The notes: generated from the sequence alone by a model not told the origin. Counted from the first letter of the stretch, positions 26,294 through 36,255 are shown. The stretch is DNA of 64,000 nucleotides from Pseudoalteromonas lipolytica (GCF_001306915.1 NZ_LJTC01000004.1:1-64000), one strand, 5' to 3'. Translations and numbers: made by a program.

Positions 26294-26497
26294 AGTCGCG
26301 ATCTGCATTGAATAAATTGTGCGCCATTGTAGGCAATAGCTGACATTGGCTCAAGTATCTACATGGCAATTTTATTGTTTACTCGCATGCTTGTTCTGAA
26401 TGCTCAACGCACATGGCAACGGCTTCACTCTTTTGTCGAAGTCGTGTGTTAAGCAGTAGTCAAAATGACGGGTTAAAAATTAGCAATAAAATGCATT

Positions 26498-26539
26498 GTT
26501 ATACTATAACCCATTTTTTATTTATGTTATTTTATAACA
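26498..26539. promoter_or_regulatory. Two Zur boxes before the siderophore-type receptor
   Basis: GTTATACTATAAC at 26498-26510 and TGTTATTTTATAACA at 26525-26539 are near-perfect Zur palindromes. Their centres are 28 bp apart, the same spacing as the pair at 24292-24333. They lie 34-75 bp before the receptor start and do not fit the Fur box (GATAATGATAATCATTATC). Confidence 0.8.
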
Positions 26540-26572
26540 AATCATTTTGCTTAATTTCTACAATCAGACCTT

Positions 26573-28657
26573 ATGAAGTACTCAACACTAAGTTTAGCTT
26601 TAGCTGCGACGTTTGCAGCGAATACCCATGCAGCTGATAACAGCGATATCGAAACAATCACCATTGAACACAAACAGGCGTTTCGTGGTGATATTCCAAC
26701 AAAAGATTTACCGCAATCGATCACCACATTAAGTAAAGACATGATGACTGATAACGGTATCACTAAGTTTCGTGATGCACTGGATTTTTCTGCCAGCATT
26801 ACTCGCAAGAATAATGGTGGCGCGCTGTGGGATAGCTATTCAATTCGTGGTTTGTCGGGTAACGAAAATATGCCGTCTGGGTACTTAGTTAACGGCTTTA
26901 GTGGTGGACGCGGCTTTGCAGGCCCGCGTGATGTATCAAACATTGAATATATCGAAGTATTAAAAGGGCCGGGCTCAGCATTGTATGGCCGTTCAGAGCC
27001 GGGTGGTACCGTAAACATTATTACTAAAAAGCCTCAGTTTTATCAGCAAGGGCAACTTCAAGCTGAGTTCGGTAGCGATGATCACAAGCGTATTCAAGGT
27101 GATTACACTAACGGTCTAAGCGATGATTTAGCATTTCGTATCAATGGCGCATGGCAAGATAGCGATAGCTTTAGAGATTATGTGCACCACGACAAATTCG
27201 TGATTACGCCTTCGCTTTATTATCAAATCAACGATAACTCATCGCTGACCTATGAGTTTGAGTATGTTGACCAACAGCAAATGTATGACCGCGGTATTGT
27301 GGTGTTAAATGGTGATTTTGATACCGTGCCTGAATCACGCTTTTTAGGTAACCCAAATGATGCACCAACCAAGGTACACTCACGCGGTCATCAATTAAAT
27401 TACAGCAACGATCTAAACCAAGCTTGGAGCTTGTTATTAGGTGCCAGTTACCGTACTGCAACGCTAACGGGTTATTCGTCAGATGCTGAGCTGTCACCAT
27501 CGCGCCAGTCATTATTTGATGATGGCAGAACCTTAACTCGCCAACACAGATACCGTGACTATGAGTCTGATGATTTATCGCTGCGCTTTGAATTAAGCGG
27601 CCACTTTGATGTTGCTGGTATCACCAACCATGTAATGATTGGTGTTGATGGTTACGACTATGAGCTGCGCACTGGGCTTTATCGCTACCGTGGTGGTAAT
27701 GGCACTTACACCATTGATATTTATGAGCCAGAGTACAGCACTACTGAAGGCCCTGAAGTGGGCATGCAGTACGAAAATAACGAACAGCAAAATGCTTACG
27801 GTATTTACCTGCAAGACCAACTAGATCTAACCGATAACTTAAAAGTGATGTTAGGTCTGCGTTTTGATGAAATTGAACAAGATATTTTTGAGACTAAGTC
27901 TGGTGTGGCATCAAACAGCAAAGAAAACCGCATTAGTCCACGTTTTGGTGTGGTTTACGCACTTAATGACGACATTAACCTTTACTCAAGCTATTCAGAA
28001 GGCTTTTTACCACTGAGTGGCACCGATGCAGAAGGTAATCCATTCGGTTTTGAAGAAAGTGACTCGTTTGAAGTGGGTGTTAAATTTAGCTACGCCAATA
28101 TCAGCGGTACGCTTGCTTATTTTGATGCAAGCAAGAGCAACATGCTGGTGGCAGATCCAGTAAATGTGGGTTATTCAATACCTGTAGGTAAAGCAAATAG
28201 CACAGGTTTTGAGTTAGATTTAACAGGTTCATTGGGTGACAATACCGAGTACACCCTATCTTATGCTTATGTTGATGCCGAGACTGCAACAGACAGTCTA
28301 AATGTTGATTGGTTAGTGCCAATTCCTAAGGGCAGTCCACTTGTGAACGTACCAAAGAATAACCTTTCGATTGGCTTAAACCATGATCTAAGTGTATTCG
28401 CACAAGACATAAAGATTGGTGGTCATTATCAATATGTGTCTGACCGTTTGGGCGATCCGGCTGATCTTACCTTCCGATTACCGAGTTACCAAACTGTTGG
28501 TTTATTTGCTAAATGGCGAGCGACTGAACGTACAACGGTATCACTGAATGTTGATAACGTGTTTGATGAGCAGTATATCGCCAGTTCTTACAATGCATTG
28601 TGGGCCTACCCAGGTGCGCCCACACAATTTAAACTTGGCGTAAGTTATGACTTCTGA
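26573..28657 (+). CDS. TonB-dependent siderophore-type receptor, probably zinc-regulated
   Basis: A 694-residue outer-membrane receptor of the ferrisiderophore type. Signal peptide (NTHA-ADN), plug domain at about 40-150 (LPQSITTLSKDMM, YSIRGLSG, VEVLKGPGSALYGRSEPGGTVNIITKKP) and barrel ending LGVSYDF. This class usually imports large metal chelates. The two Zur boxes directly upstream suggest that the ligand here is a zinc complex (zincophore) rather than an iron siderophore, but no biosynthesis genes are nearby. Its last 11 bp overlap the next gene. ATG 26573 follows the second box by 33 bp. Confidence 0.85.
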   Translation: MKYSTLSLALAATFAANTHAADNSDIETITIEHKQAFRGDIPTKDLPQSITTLSKDMMTDNGITKFRDALDFSASITRKNNGGALWDSYSIRGLSGNENMPSGYLVNGFSGGRGFAGPRDVSNIEYIEVLKGPGSALYGRSEPGGTVNIITKKPQFYQQGQLQAEFGSDDHKRIQGDYTNGLSDDLAFRINGAWQDSDSFRDYVHHDKFVITPSLYYQINDNSSLTYEFEYVDQQQMYDRGIVVLNGDFDTVPESRFLGNPNDAPTKVHSRGHQLNYSNDLNQAWSLLLGASYRTATLTGYSSDAELSPSRQSLFDDGRTLTRQHRYRDYESDDLSLRFELSGHFDVAGITNHVMIGVDGYDYELRTGLYRYRGGNGTYTIDIYEPEYSTTEGPEVGMQYENNEQQNAYGIYLQDQLDLTDNLKVMLGLRFDEIEQDIFETKSGVASNSKENRISPRFGVVYALNDDINLYSSYSEGFLPLSGTDAEGNPFGFEESDSFEVGVKFSYANISGTLAYFDASKSNMLVADPVNVGYSIPVGKANSTGFELDLTGSLGDNTEYTLSYAYVDAETATDSLNVDWLVPIPKGSPLVNVPKNNLSIGLNHDLSVFAQDIKIGGHYQYVSDRLGDPADLTFRLPSYQTVGLFAKWRATERTTVSLNVDNVFDEQYIASSYNALWAYPGAPTQFKLGVSYDF

Positions 28658-29792
28658 GCAAGTTAAAAGCCGTATTCACAGTATCGACATCATGCGTGGT
28701 GTCGTTATTCTGCTGATGCTACTTGATCATGTGCGAGAGCGGTTTTTTTTGCACATGCAGGTGGCCGATCCCATGGTGGTTGATACCACTTCGCCAGGGC
28801 TTTTTTGGAGCCGCTTTGCTGCACACTTTTGTGCGCCAACCTTTATCTTCTTAACTGGTTTGTCGGCGTGGCTTTATAGTCATCCCGCAAGTGGCGTAGC
28901 GCGCTCAGCACGCAGCTTTTTAATCAAGCGAGGGCTTTTTTTAATCGCCCTTGAAGTGACCCTAATTTGTTTTTCGTGGATGGGTTACTACCACACTATT
29001 TGGCTGCAAGTGATGTGGGCGATAGGCCTTTGTATGCTGGTGTTAGCAGCATTGATTAAGCTGCCACGCAACCTATTGCTGGTGCTTGGTTTAGTTATTG
29101 TATTTGGCCATAACTTACTGACGCCAATCAGCTTTACGCCCGATGAGTTTGGTTACTCGCTGTGGACGATTTTGCATGATCGAGGCTATCTATCACAAGG
29201 TGGTTTAATCGACGTCAAAATTAGCTACCCAGTGCTGCCTTGGATTGGCGTAATTTTGTTGGGTTACTGTGCAGGTCCTTTATATGCGCATACTCAATCG
29301 GCGGATTCACGTAAACGAGCATTGCTGCTGTTAGCGCTGTTATGTGTGGGGTTATTTGCGCTGCTGCGTGGGTTTAATATCTATGGTGAAACCTTGCCAT
29401 GGCAAACGTTTAGCACCACAACCGAAACCGTGATGTCGGTGTTTAATGTGACTAAGTACCCACCGTCACTGAGCTTTTTGTTGATCACGTTAGCAGGTAT
29501 GTTTGTAGGCTTGTGGTTATTTGAAAGACCACTCAACCGCTTTACTAATGCGCTACGTGTATATGGCTCTGTGCCTATGTTCTTTTATATTTTCCACCTC
29601 TATGTACTGCTATTTATGTATCAAATAGGCATGCTGATCTGGGGGGCAAATCAAGGACAATATTTAGGAGTCAGTGATATATCCGGTATTTGGTTTATTA
29701 CTTTATTGTTGGCAATAGGGCTATATTGGCCAACCAAGAAGTTTAGTGAATACAAGCGTAAGGCTAACAAGCCTTGGTTAAAGTATTTATAA
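28647..29792 (+). CDS. DUF1624 polytopic membrane protein (putative acyltransferase-like)
   Basis: A 381-residue inner-membrane protein with about ten hydrophobic helices. The N-terminus RIHSIDIMRGVVILLMLLDHVRERFF and the APTFIFLTGLSAWLY motif define DUF1624, related to heparan-alpha-glucosaminide N-acetyltransferases, which pass acetyl groups across a membrane. The ATG lies inside the receptor gene (11-bp overlap), so the two are translationally coupled and share the Zur boxes. A role in modifying or handling the imported ligand is possible but only inferred. Confidence 0.8.
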   Translation: MTSEQVKSRIHSIDIMRGVVILLMLLDHVRERFFLHMQVADPMVVDTTSPGLFWSRFAAHFCAPTFIFLTGLSAWLYSHPASGVARSARSFLIKRGLFLIALEVTLICFSWMGYYHTIWLQVMWAIGLCMLVLAALIKLPRNLLLVLGLVIVFGHNLLTPISFTPDEFGYSLWTILHDRGYLSQGGLIDVKISYPVLPWIGVILLGYCAGPLYAHTQSADSRKRALLLLALLCVGLFALLRGFNIYGETLPWQTFSTTTETVMSVFNVTKYPPSLSFLLITLAGMFVGLWLFERPLNRFTNALRVYGSVPMFFYIFHLYVLLFMYQIGMLIWGANQGQYLGVSDISGIWFITLLLAIGLYWPTKKFSEYKRKANKPWLKYL

Positions 29793-29797
29793 CGAAA

Positions 29798-29826
29798 AAT
29801 GCCGATATGTTAAACATATCGGCATT
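29798..29826. terminator. Terminator between convergent DUF1624 and subtilase genes
   Basis: A perfect 13-bp stem (AATGCCGATATGT with ACATATCGGCATT, loop TAA). The T-rich side (ATTTTTCG) is on the minus strand, so it mainly serves the subtilase gene, but the stem can act both ways. Confidence 0.75.
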
Positions 29827-29852
29827 ACTTAACTATCCTAATTAACTCGTCC

Positions 29853-32800
29853 TTAGTTAATCTGAGATCTTTTACGACGAAGTGCCATCAGTGGTGCAAC
29901 TGCTAGTAGTAACCAGCCGAATGAACCGCTTGATGATTTCTTGTCTTTTTCAATTTCTGTCTCTGGGATTACTGCCTCAGGGAAAGTACAGCTACCATTG
30001 TCAGTATTAGCGTTTTCATCATAGTTAGTTGCTGAGCTGTCAGTACAGCCAAGCTCTTCACCATCAGACATCACTGATAATACAAATGAGCTCATTGCTG
30101 CATCAGTTGGGTTAACGTTGTCGCTAACCTTTACTGTTACATCAATATCACCATGGAAGTGCGCCGCAGGTGTAATAGTCACAGTGCTACCTGAAGTGTG
30201 ACCAGATACTTCATAAGTGAAGTTTTCACCTAACACCTCGATTTGGTTGCTCACTTGGTTTTCGTCAGCATAAAGCACGTCAAAACTAATCGTTTCGTTC
30301 TCTGCGACCGACATATCAGTTAAGCCTGCCATTTCTAGGTTACCGATAACTTCAAGCTCAAGGGTGATGGTTTCATCATCTGCACCTTCTAAGCCGTTCA
30401 CTAAGGTTAGTTGGTGAGTTTGGTTTGCTGCTTGTTCACCAATATAAGCCTGGAATTTTACGTCAAACTTAGAGATTTCAGGGCCTGTGTAGTCAAGACA
30501 CACAACTAGGTCGTCGTGTAAAACTTCATCCATATTATTAAAGCCTAGCTTGTTACCGATATTTAAATCGATGGGTATGTCACCACTTATGAAGGCTCTG
30601 CCATCAGCGGCTTTTAGGCCAATAGAGCCCTGAGCATCGGCTAGATTAATATTGTCATACGCAAATAGTAGCTCATACTCACCTGGTTCATAATCAATCC
30701 CCATTCGCATAAACATCTCTACATCAATAAGTTGACCTTCGGTGTTGCTGCGTTGAATGTTATCCCATTCAAGTACTAACCACTCACGTGAAACTGTGTA
30801 AGTAGGGGTGATACCCGCATTGGCATCATAATTACCATAACCACCGTCCACACGCTCTGGGATCATGTTGTCACCAACCCAGAAAGGAGCGATAAGGTAT
30901 GGCGGCGGAGGCGGCTGAGTGTAACCTTCTGGTAGGTCAACATGAAATGGTGATGTGCGACCTTGCGAACCAAATGTGACTAAGCCTACGGGGTTGAGCT
31001 TTATAGCATCAAAATGATACTTATTAAAAAATGGAAATGACACATCTAGATCTGTGTTCATTAGTTCTTTAAACGAGTACTCAAACTCATTGTAATATTG
31101 ACCTTCAACTCCCTCAAGTGTTCGCCAGCCAAGTTCTCTTAGCTCTAAATAGTGAGGATCAGGCGAATGAGCCGCGGTTAATGAGCACATTTCATCGGTG
31201 ATATTGGTAGTAATATTATAATTTCGGCCTACATCTTTTGTGGTTTCTTGTATGCCTACTAACGAAAGCATATTGTTATCTAACACTGGTTCAACAGGCG
31301 TTGAGTGTGTTGCAACAAGGCTATCAGGTATAATATTGATCCCATTAGGGAATTCTGTATTGAGCGCAAATTGACGTGCTTCATCCTCATTATTGGCAAT
31401 GACACTAATTTCAAAGTCGACTAAATCACCGACAAATGTTTTTTCTTTGCTCGCCGTAAAAGTAACGTCCTTATCAACTTGTTCGATAATCACAGGTACA
31501 AAACCAAGATTGCCAATATCTTCTGGATTACTACCGATATCAAAGCCACCGAAGTAGATATCTCCTACTTCCATATCAGGTAAATTGTATGCAAGGTCAA
31601 GCTCAAAGCTATCGTAACCTGCTACGCTACTTGGTCCTGTAACAGTAAGTGAGCCATTGTCAGAGGTTGTAATTGCGGTTGCAAATGAAACTTCTATTCC
31701 TTCATCTACTTCATTGTAATCGTAGTTTTGCAAGTTCATATACAGAGTAAAATATTCACCTGCTTCAGGGTCTACAATGTTACAGAAGTTTGTAAGTGTA
31801 TAGCTGGTTGACATACATAGTGTTTCTTCAAATGAAGCAATGCCATCACCATTACTATCTTTACCCATAAACACCAATACGCGAGATTGTTCATTCATAA
31901 CACTGGCGCTCAGCATTTTTGCGTCTTCTGGTACAGTGGTCCACTGAATGTGGTTGTTGTTTACAGCTTCACCGTCGACATCAACGCTATCGAATGGGTC
32001 GCCTGGTGTGGTGTCGTTGAATAGGTGTACGGTTTCAACTTGGCCTTTTACTAAGCCGTATGACTGTGTTGTTAAGTTGCTTATTTCACCCGTATTGAAA
32101 GGTCCCATTTTCATTGTTGCAGAGCGTCGGTGTGCGTCAATTTGAATAAATTCAGGTAAACCGGTGTCACCGGCAAATGTCCACACTGGCATCTCTAGAA
32201 TCGGTGACTCAGGGTTATTAGAAGTCATGATGACTTGACCTTGATTGCCCGTGTAATCAATTAACTCTTGCGGCGTTGCTTGTTGGCTTGCTTCCACAGT
32301 AACAATGATACTTTGTGTTTCGCCAGCCCTGATATCAAAGCTGCTTGGCTCCACCGTTATTTTGCTGTTACCAATCCAATTTTCGGTATGTAGAGTCCAG
32401 CTTGCGTCTTCAGTTGCTGTAAAGGTTCTGATAAATGTACATTTAAAGCCGCAGTCATTATCAACCATGTAAGCCGTGTTTAACGCTTTTTCGCGGCCAC
32501 CAAGACTTGGGTTTGCAGCAGCCATGTTAGCAATACTTTCATCAAGCAATAAGCCTGTTTTATCTGCTCGCTCAACTTGCATTTTACCCGCACCCATTTC
32601 AGCAAGTGCTGCATCAAAGCCATCGTCTGCATAATTGTTTAAGTATTGAGCAACTCCTAGCTGATTATTTGCAGTTAACATCAATGCAGATTGAATTTGC
32701 ATTGGCGACCAGTCAGGATGAGATTGTTTTAACAATGCTGCCGCGCCAGCAACGTGTGGGCTCGCCATTGATGTACCAGACATAGATTGCCAATCTGAAG

Positions 32801-34793
32801 TTGCAGGGTTATTTGTAAACGGTTGATCGTCTGATGATGGTGCGTAAATATCGACCCCAGGGGCTGCTACATCAACGAGTAAAGTATCAAAGCCAAAGTA
32901 TGATGGACCACGACCAGAGAAATAAGCAATGCGGTCTTTATCCACTGCGTCTACGGTGCCCTCGGTTGCTTCAATGGTGCCTACGTGGCTGTCGCCTACG
33001 CTCAACCATTCTAGTAAGCTTGTACCATCAACATTTTTAATATGTATTGTAGGGATTGGGTAGGAAATAAAAGGAATAGTATAGCGATCATAAAAGGCAC
33101 TTTGGTTATACACGATGAGGCCTTCAGCACCGCCCGCTTGTACATTTAATGATTTAGAATATAACGGATAAGAGCTGCGCTTACATACCACAATGACATC
33201 TTGTGCGCTTTCGTCAATAGCGGTTGCAGGATCATCAACTAAATCAAATGTACCTTCAGGGAATGGTTTGTCACAGTTAGCAAGTGCATAGCTAGAACTT
33301 TCATTCGGATTTTCAAAATCAGTCGCAGCAACAATTAAACCTGTTAACTCGTTAAAGTTGACACCAGCACCTTCAAAAGGACCTGGCGCTGAATTATCAC
33401 CACCAGTTAAGTTTTTAAGTTGTTTATTGCCAAAGTTAACTTTGCTTGCAGGACTATATGCTGCAACAGTGGTAACCCAAGGAGAAGAGTGATCGGCCGT
33501 TGAATACTCAGGGCCGCTGTTACCTGCCGCTACAGCGACAAATACACCACTTTCGGCTGCATTCATGAACGCTTGCTCAATTGGATCGCTCCATGGATCT
33601 TCTTCAAGACCGCCTAATGAAGCATTAAGTACATCAACATTATCAATGGCAGCTTGTTCAACGGCAGCTAAAATAGCGCTTGTTGGACAGCCTGCGTATG
33701 GGTCGCCAGAATTACCCGGCCAACATACTTGATATGAAATGATATTGGCATGGGGTGCCATACCAGATACTTGCGGGAAAGTTACATTGGTTTCTAAACC
33801 TGATGATTGGCTTTCATACTCAGTCAGTTTGTAAGGAATATCGTATAGGATATTACCCGCTGCTGTACCAGCAACGTGTGAGCCATGGCTATGATAGTCT
33901 TCACCATTTTCTGGGCGAGTCTCTTCAAATACCGAATCCACATAAGCTGCGGTGATCTCAGGATAAGAATAAACACCAATTAGCTTGTCGTTACACAGAT
34001 CAGCAAATTCAGCGGTTGCACAGTCACCTAGGTACTTGTCGCCTAGTGGGTTGGTGTGAGTGTAGCCATCGCCGCCTACTGCTGCGAATGATGGGTGATC
34101 GGTATTGATACCTGTATCTATGATACCTACAACCGTGCCTTCACCTTTGTTGCTGCTAGGATGGCTAGCACTTGCGCTCCAAAGTGCAGAAGCACCTGTT
34201 TGCTCAATGGTATTAAAGGTATTTAGGCTGTAGATTTTTGAGCGAGTGATTTTCTTCACGCCAGCCACTTTAGCTAGGCGCTTCGCTTCATCTTGTGTCA
34301 TTTTGGTGGTGAAACCGTTTAATGTCACATTAAATGTGCGCTCAACATTTAGTTGTAAGCCTTGTTGACTCATTGCTGTATTAACAACTGATTGGCGCTT
34401 ACTTGCTAGGTGATTAGCGTAGCTTGCAATAACAGGCTGCGTCATATTAAGCGTTGAGCGCGTTGATGCTTGTTGCGTCTGCATTACCACATCTTTAGTG
34501 CTCGCAAGCCCTTTAACACCACCTTGGTAAGTCGAAATTGGTGCATCGTCTAGTTGCACGATATAAGTTTGAATACCACTAACATCTTTCTCTGGTGTGA
34601 AAACGCGGCTTTGTTTTTTAACTGTGTTGTTAACCTTTTCTTCCCACACAAATTCATTGCTAACGGTTTGTTTTGGCGCATAGCCTGCCGGCTGTTCTGG
34701 CCATACTTGGTCATTTAGCGCAGCAGCAGACGTACCTACACCTAAGTAAAGTGCAGATGCGACCATCACTGATACTTTTTTCATATTGAACAT
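29853..34793 (-). CDS. Very large exported subtilisin-like protease (S8) with sorting tail
   Basis: A 1646-residue secreted serine protease. Signal peptide (SAAA-LND), I9 propeptide (about 60-190; YIVQLDDAP), then the S8 domain with the catalytic triad in GIIDTGINTDHPSF, HSHGSHVAGTAAG and SGTSMASPHVAGAAALL, interrupted by a PA domain (GGAEGLIVYNQSAF). Fibronectin-type and Ig-like domains follow, then a Cys pair repeat of the CTDSSATNYDENA type, and a C-terminal tail SSGSFGWLLLAVAPLMALRRKR. The tail fits GlyGly-CTERM signals cut by rhombosortase. ATG 34793 is preferred (GGGAAG upstream). A perfect Zur-like palindrome lies about 100 bp upstream. Confidence 0.92.
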   Translation of the reverse strand: MFNMKKVSVMVASALYLGVGTSAAALNDQVWPEQPAGYAPKQTVSNEFVWEEKVNNTVKKQSRVFTPEKDVSGIQTYIVQLDDAPISTYQGGVKGLASTKDVVMQTQQASTRSTLNMTQPVIASYANHLASKRQSVVNTAMSQQGLQLNVERTFNVTLNGFTTKMTQDEAKRLAKVAGVKKITRSKIYSLNTFNTIEQTGASALWSASASHPSSNKGEGTVVGIIDTGINTDHPSFAAVGGDGYTHTNPLGDKYLGDCATAEFADLCNDKLIGVYSYPEITAAYVDSVFEETRPENGEDYHSHGSHVAGTAAGNILYDIPYKLTEYESQSSGLETNVTFPQVSGMAPHANIISYQVCWPGNSGDPYAGCPTSAILAAVEQAAIDNVDVLNASLGGLEEDPWSDPIEQAFMNAAESGVFVAVAAGNSGPEYSTADHSSPWVTTVAAYSPASKVNFGNKQLKNLTGGDNSAPGPFEGAGVNFNELTGLIVAATDFENPNESSSYALANCDKPFPEGTFDLVDDPATAIDESAQDVIVVCKRSSYPLYSKSLNVQAGGAEGLIVYNQSAFYDRYTIPFISYPIPTIHIKNVDGTSLLEWLSVGDSHVGTIEATEGTVDAVDKDRIAYFSGRGPSYFGFDTLLVDVAAPGVDIYAPSSDDQPFTNNPATSDWQSMSGTSMASPHVAGAAALLKQSHPDWSPMQIQSALMLTANNQLGVAQYLNNYADDGFDAALAEMGAGKMQVERADKTGLLLDESIANMAAANPSLGGREKALNTAYMVDNDCGFKCTFIRTFTATEDASWTLHTENWIGNSKITVEPSSFDIRAGETQSIIVTVEASQQATPQELIDYTGNQGQVIMTSNNPESPILEMPVWTFAGDTGLPEFIQIDAHRRSATMKMGPFNTGEISNLTTQSYGLVKGQVETVHLFNDTTPGDPFDSVDVDGEAVNNNHIQWTTVPEDAKMLSASVMNEQSRVLVFMGKDSNGDGIASFEETLCMSTSYTLTNFCNIVDPEAGEYFTLYMNLQNYDYNEVDEGIEVSFATAITTSDNGSLTVTGPSSVAGYDSFELDLAYNLPDMEVGDIYFGGFDIGSNPEDIGNLGFVPVIIEQVDKDVTFTASKEKTFVGDLVDFEISVIANNEDEARQFALNTEFPNGINIIPDSLVATHSTPVEPVLDNNMLSLVGIQETTKDVGRNYNITTNITDEMCSLTAAHSPDPHYLELRELGWRTLEGVEGQYYNEFEYSFKELMNTDLDVSFPFFNKYHFDAIKLNPVGLVTFGSQGRTSPFHVDLPEGYTQPPPPPYLIAPFWVGDNMIPERVDGGYGNYDANAGITPTYTVSREWLVLEWDNIQRSNTEGQLIDVEMFMRMGIDYEPGEYELLFAYDNINLADAQGSIGLKAADGRAFISGDIPIDLNIGNKLGFNNMDEVLHDDLVVCLDYTGPEISKFDVKFQAYIGEQAANQTHQLTLVNGLEGADDETITLELEVIGNLEMAGLTDMSVAENETISFDVLYADENQVSNQIEVLGENFTYEVSGHTSGSTVTITPAAHFHGDIDVTVKVSDNVNPTDAAMSSFVLSVMSDGEELGCTDSSATNYDENANTDNGSCTFPEAVIPETEIEKDKKSSSGSFGWLLLAVAPLMALRRKRSQIN

Positions 34794-34888
34794 GTGATCT
34801 AACTTCCCATGGATTTTATTTTTTTGGGGCAATTCCTAGCGGAATAGCAAGTTGGCTTGTAGTTATGTGAATTGAAATACAAACTAAA

Positions 34889-34903
34889 TGTTATGGTATA
34901 ACA
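34889..34903. promoter_or_regulatory. Zur-box-like palindrome before the subtilase
   Basis: TGTTATGGTATAACA, two perfect 6-base arms with a 3-base centre, matching TGTTATANTATAACA. It is 96-110 bp upstream of the subtilase start on the minus strand. No second box is seen 28 bp away. Confidence 0.6.
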
Positions 34904-35055
34904 AATCTTTTTTAGCCAACAAACGAGCGGTTTTGGCGAAAAGCTATAAATATTGGGTTTTTCGCTTAAAAACCTTGCTGAATAGTTAAATATGTATGTG
35001 TTTTCATCAATAAAGCGTGAATAAATGGTTCACTTTGATACAGATTGATACATTT

Positions 35056-36255
35056 CTATAAAGGAAAGATGGGCCTAAATAGGATACTTGCTCTTGCTCC
35101 GCTTAAGGTTTGTGCGTTATCTAAGCTAAATTTTGCGTTATTCCATAGGCACAGTTGCTTAACGATTAATAAGCCTAGGCCAACACCTTGGTAGCCTGTT
35201 TGGTGCACCGAAGCGGTTTTTGAAAATGGCTGCATAAGGCTAACGCGCTTGTGTTCTGGGATCCCCGGACCATCATCTTCAATCACTAACAAAGTGCCGT
35301 TTTTGCATTGTGAAAGCTTGATAAGAATTTGCGTTTTAGCAAAGCGAACCGCATTCCCGAGTAAGTTTTGCAATAAGCGTTGAAAGCTTTGTTTATCAAC
35401 GCAAATTGTTGTTAATTCGCAGTCAAGACGAATAGCCAAAGGGCTATAGCTTTGAAACTTTGTAATGCAGGGCTGTAATAGCTCCTCTGGGCAGTAGTCT
35501 TTCACTAACAAGGTGGGCTCGCATTGTTCGAGCTCGGCATAGGTTAAAAACTCTTCGACTAAAAGCTCAAGTTCAATAATGTCTTGCAACACACTGTGTC
35601 GGTAAGCATTGTTATCAACGACTGCTTCGAGGGCGAATTTAGCTCGCGATATAGGCGTTAAAAAGTCATGGGAAACAGCATTGATTAATTCACGCTGGCT
35701 TTGATTACGGTTATGAAGCGCTAATGCCATGTTATCGAAAGTATCGCCAATGCTCTTTAGCAGGCTAAAACGTGTGAAGTGCACTTGTGCTGTAAAGTCG
35801 GCGTTAGATATTTTACTACTGGCTTTGCGTAGCTTATTTAAGTCAAACAGCAGTGGACCTGTAAAAATCACCACAGCTAAGGCAAGGCTAGAGTAAAACA
35901 GTAGGCTCACTAAAGACTGATAACCCTGATCAGCAGGCTGGCTGTAGGGGCCAATACTTAATAAGGTGTGCCTGTCATCAGCTAACTTATGAAAGTAAAG
36001 GTTGCTATTGGCATCGTTAACACTAATTACCTGACCTGCTAAAAGTGATGCCTGTAATTGTTCACCAAGGTAAAAGTTTGCAAGAGGTGTGTGTTTAATA
36101 TCAGGGTTATTGGGCGCAAGACTCAATATACTCTCTGCTAATTGCTGCTCTGTACTGTAACTCGGTGGGGTTGGAAAATAGGTTTCTAGTAACCAAGCGG
36201 CACTCCCTAGACAAATTGCTAGCGTTAAATACAAATAGCAAAATAGGCGTAGCAA
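35056..36255 (-). CDS. Sensor histidine kinase (RstB-like)
   Basis: A 399-residue kinase. Membrane helix 1 (about 4-22) and helix 2 (about 112-134) enclose a 90-residue periplasmic sensor; a HAMP linker follows, then the H-box INAVSHDFLTPISRAKFALE, the ATPase N-box LLQNLLGNAVRFA, G1 DDGPGIPE and G2 GVGLGLLIVKQL. ATG 36255 lies 6 bp after the regulator stop, so it is the last gene of a four-gene operon. The sensed signal is unknown; the operon's barrel and DUF3019 protein suggest envelope stress. Confidence 0.88.
   Translation of the reverse strand: MLRLFCYLYLTLAICLGSAAWLLETYFPTPPSYSTEQQLAESILSLAPNNPDIKHTPLANFYLGEQLQASLLAGQVISVNDANSNLYFHKLADDRHTLLSIGPYSQPADQGYQSLVSLLFYSSLALAVVIFTGPLLFDLNKLRKASSKISNADFTAQVHFTRFSLLKSIGDTFDNMALALHNRNQSQRELINAVSHDFLTPISRAKFALEAVVDNNAYRHSVLQDIIELELLVEEFLTYAELEQCEPTLLVKDYCPEELLQPCITKFQSYSPLAIRLDCELTTICVDKQSFQRLLQNLLGNAVRFAKTQILIKLSQCKNGTLLVIEDDGPGIPEHKRVSLMQPFSKTASVHQTGYQGVGLGLLIVKQLCLWNNAKFSLDNAQTLSGARASILFRPIFPL

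Noticed and set aside
26413..26637. 74-residue ORF before the siderophore-type receptor
   Set aside because: It covers the Zur boxes and the receptor start; odd composition and no ribosome site.
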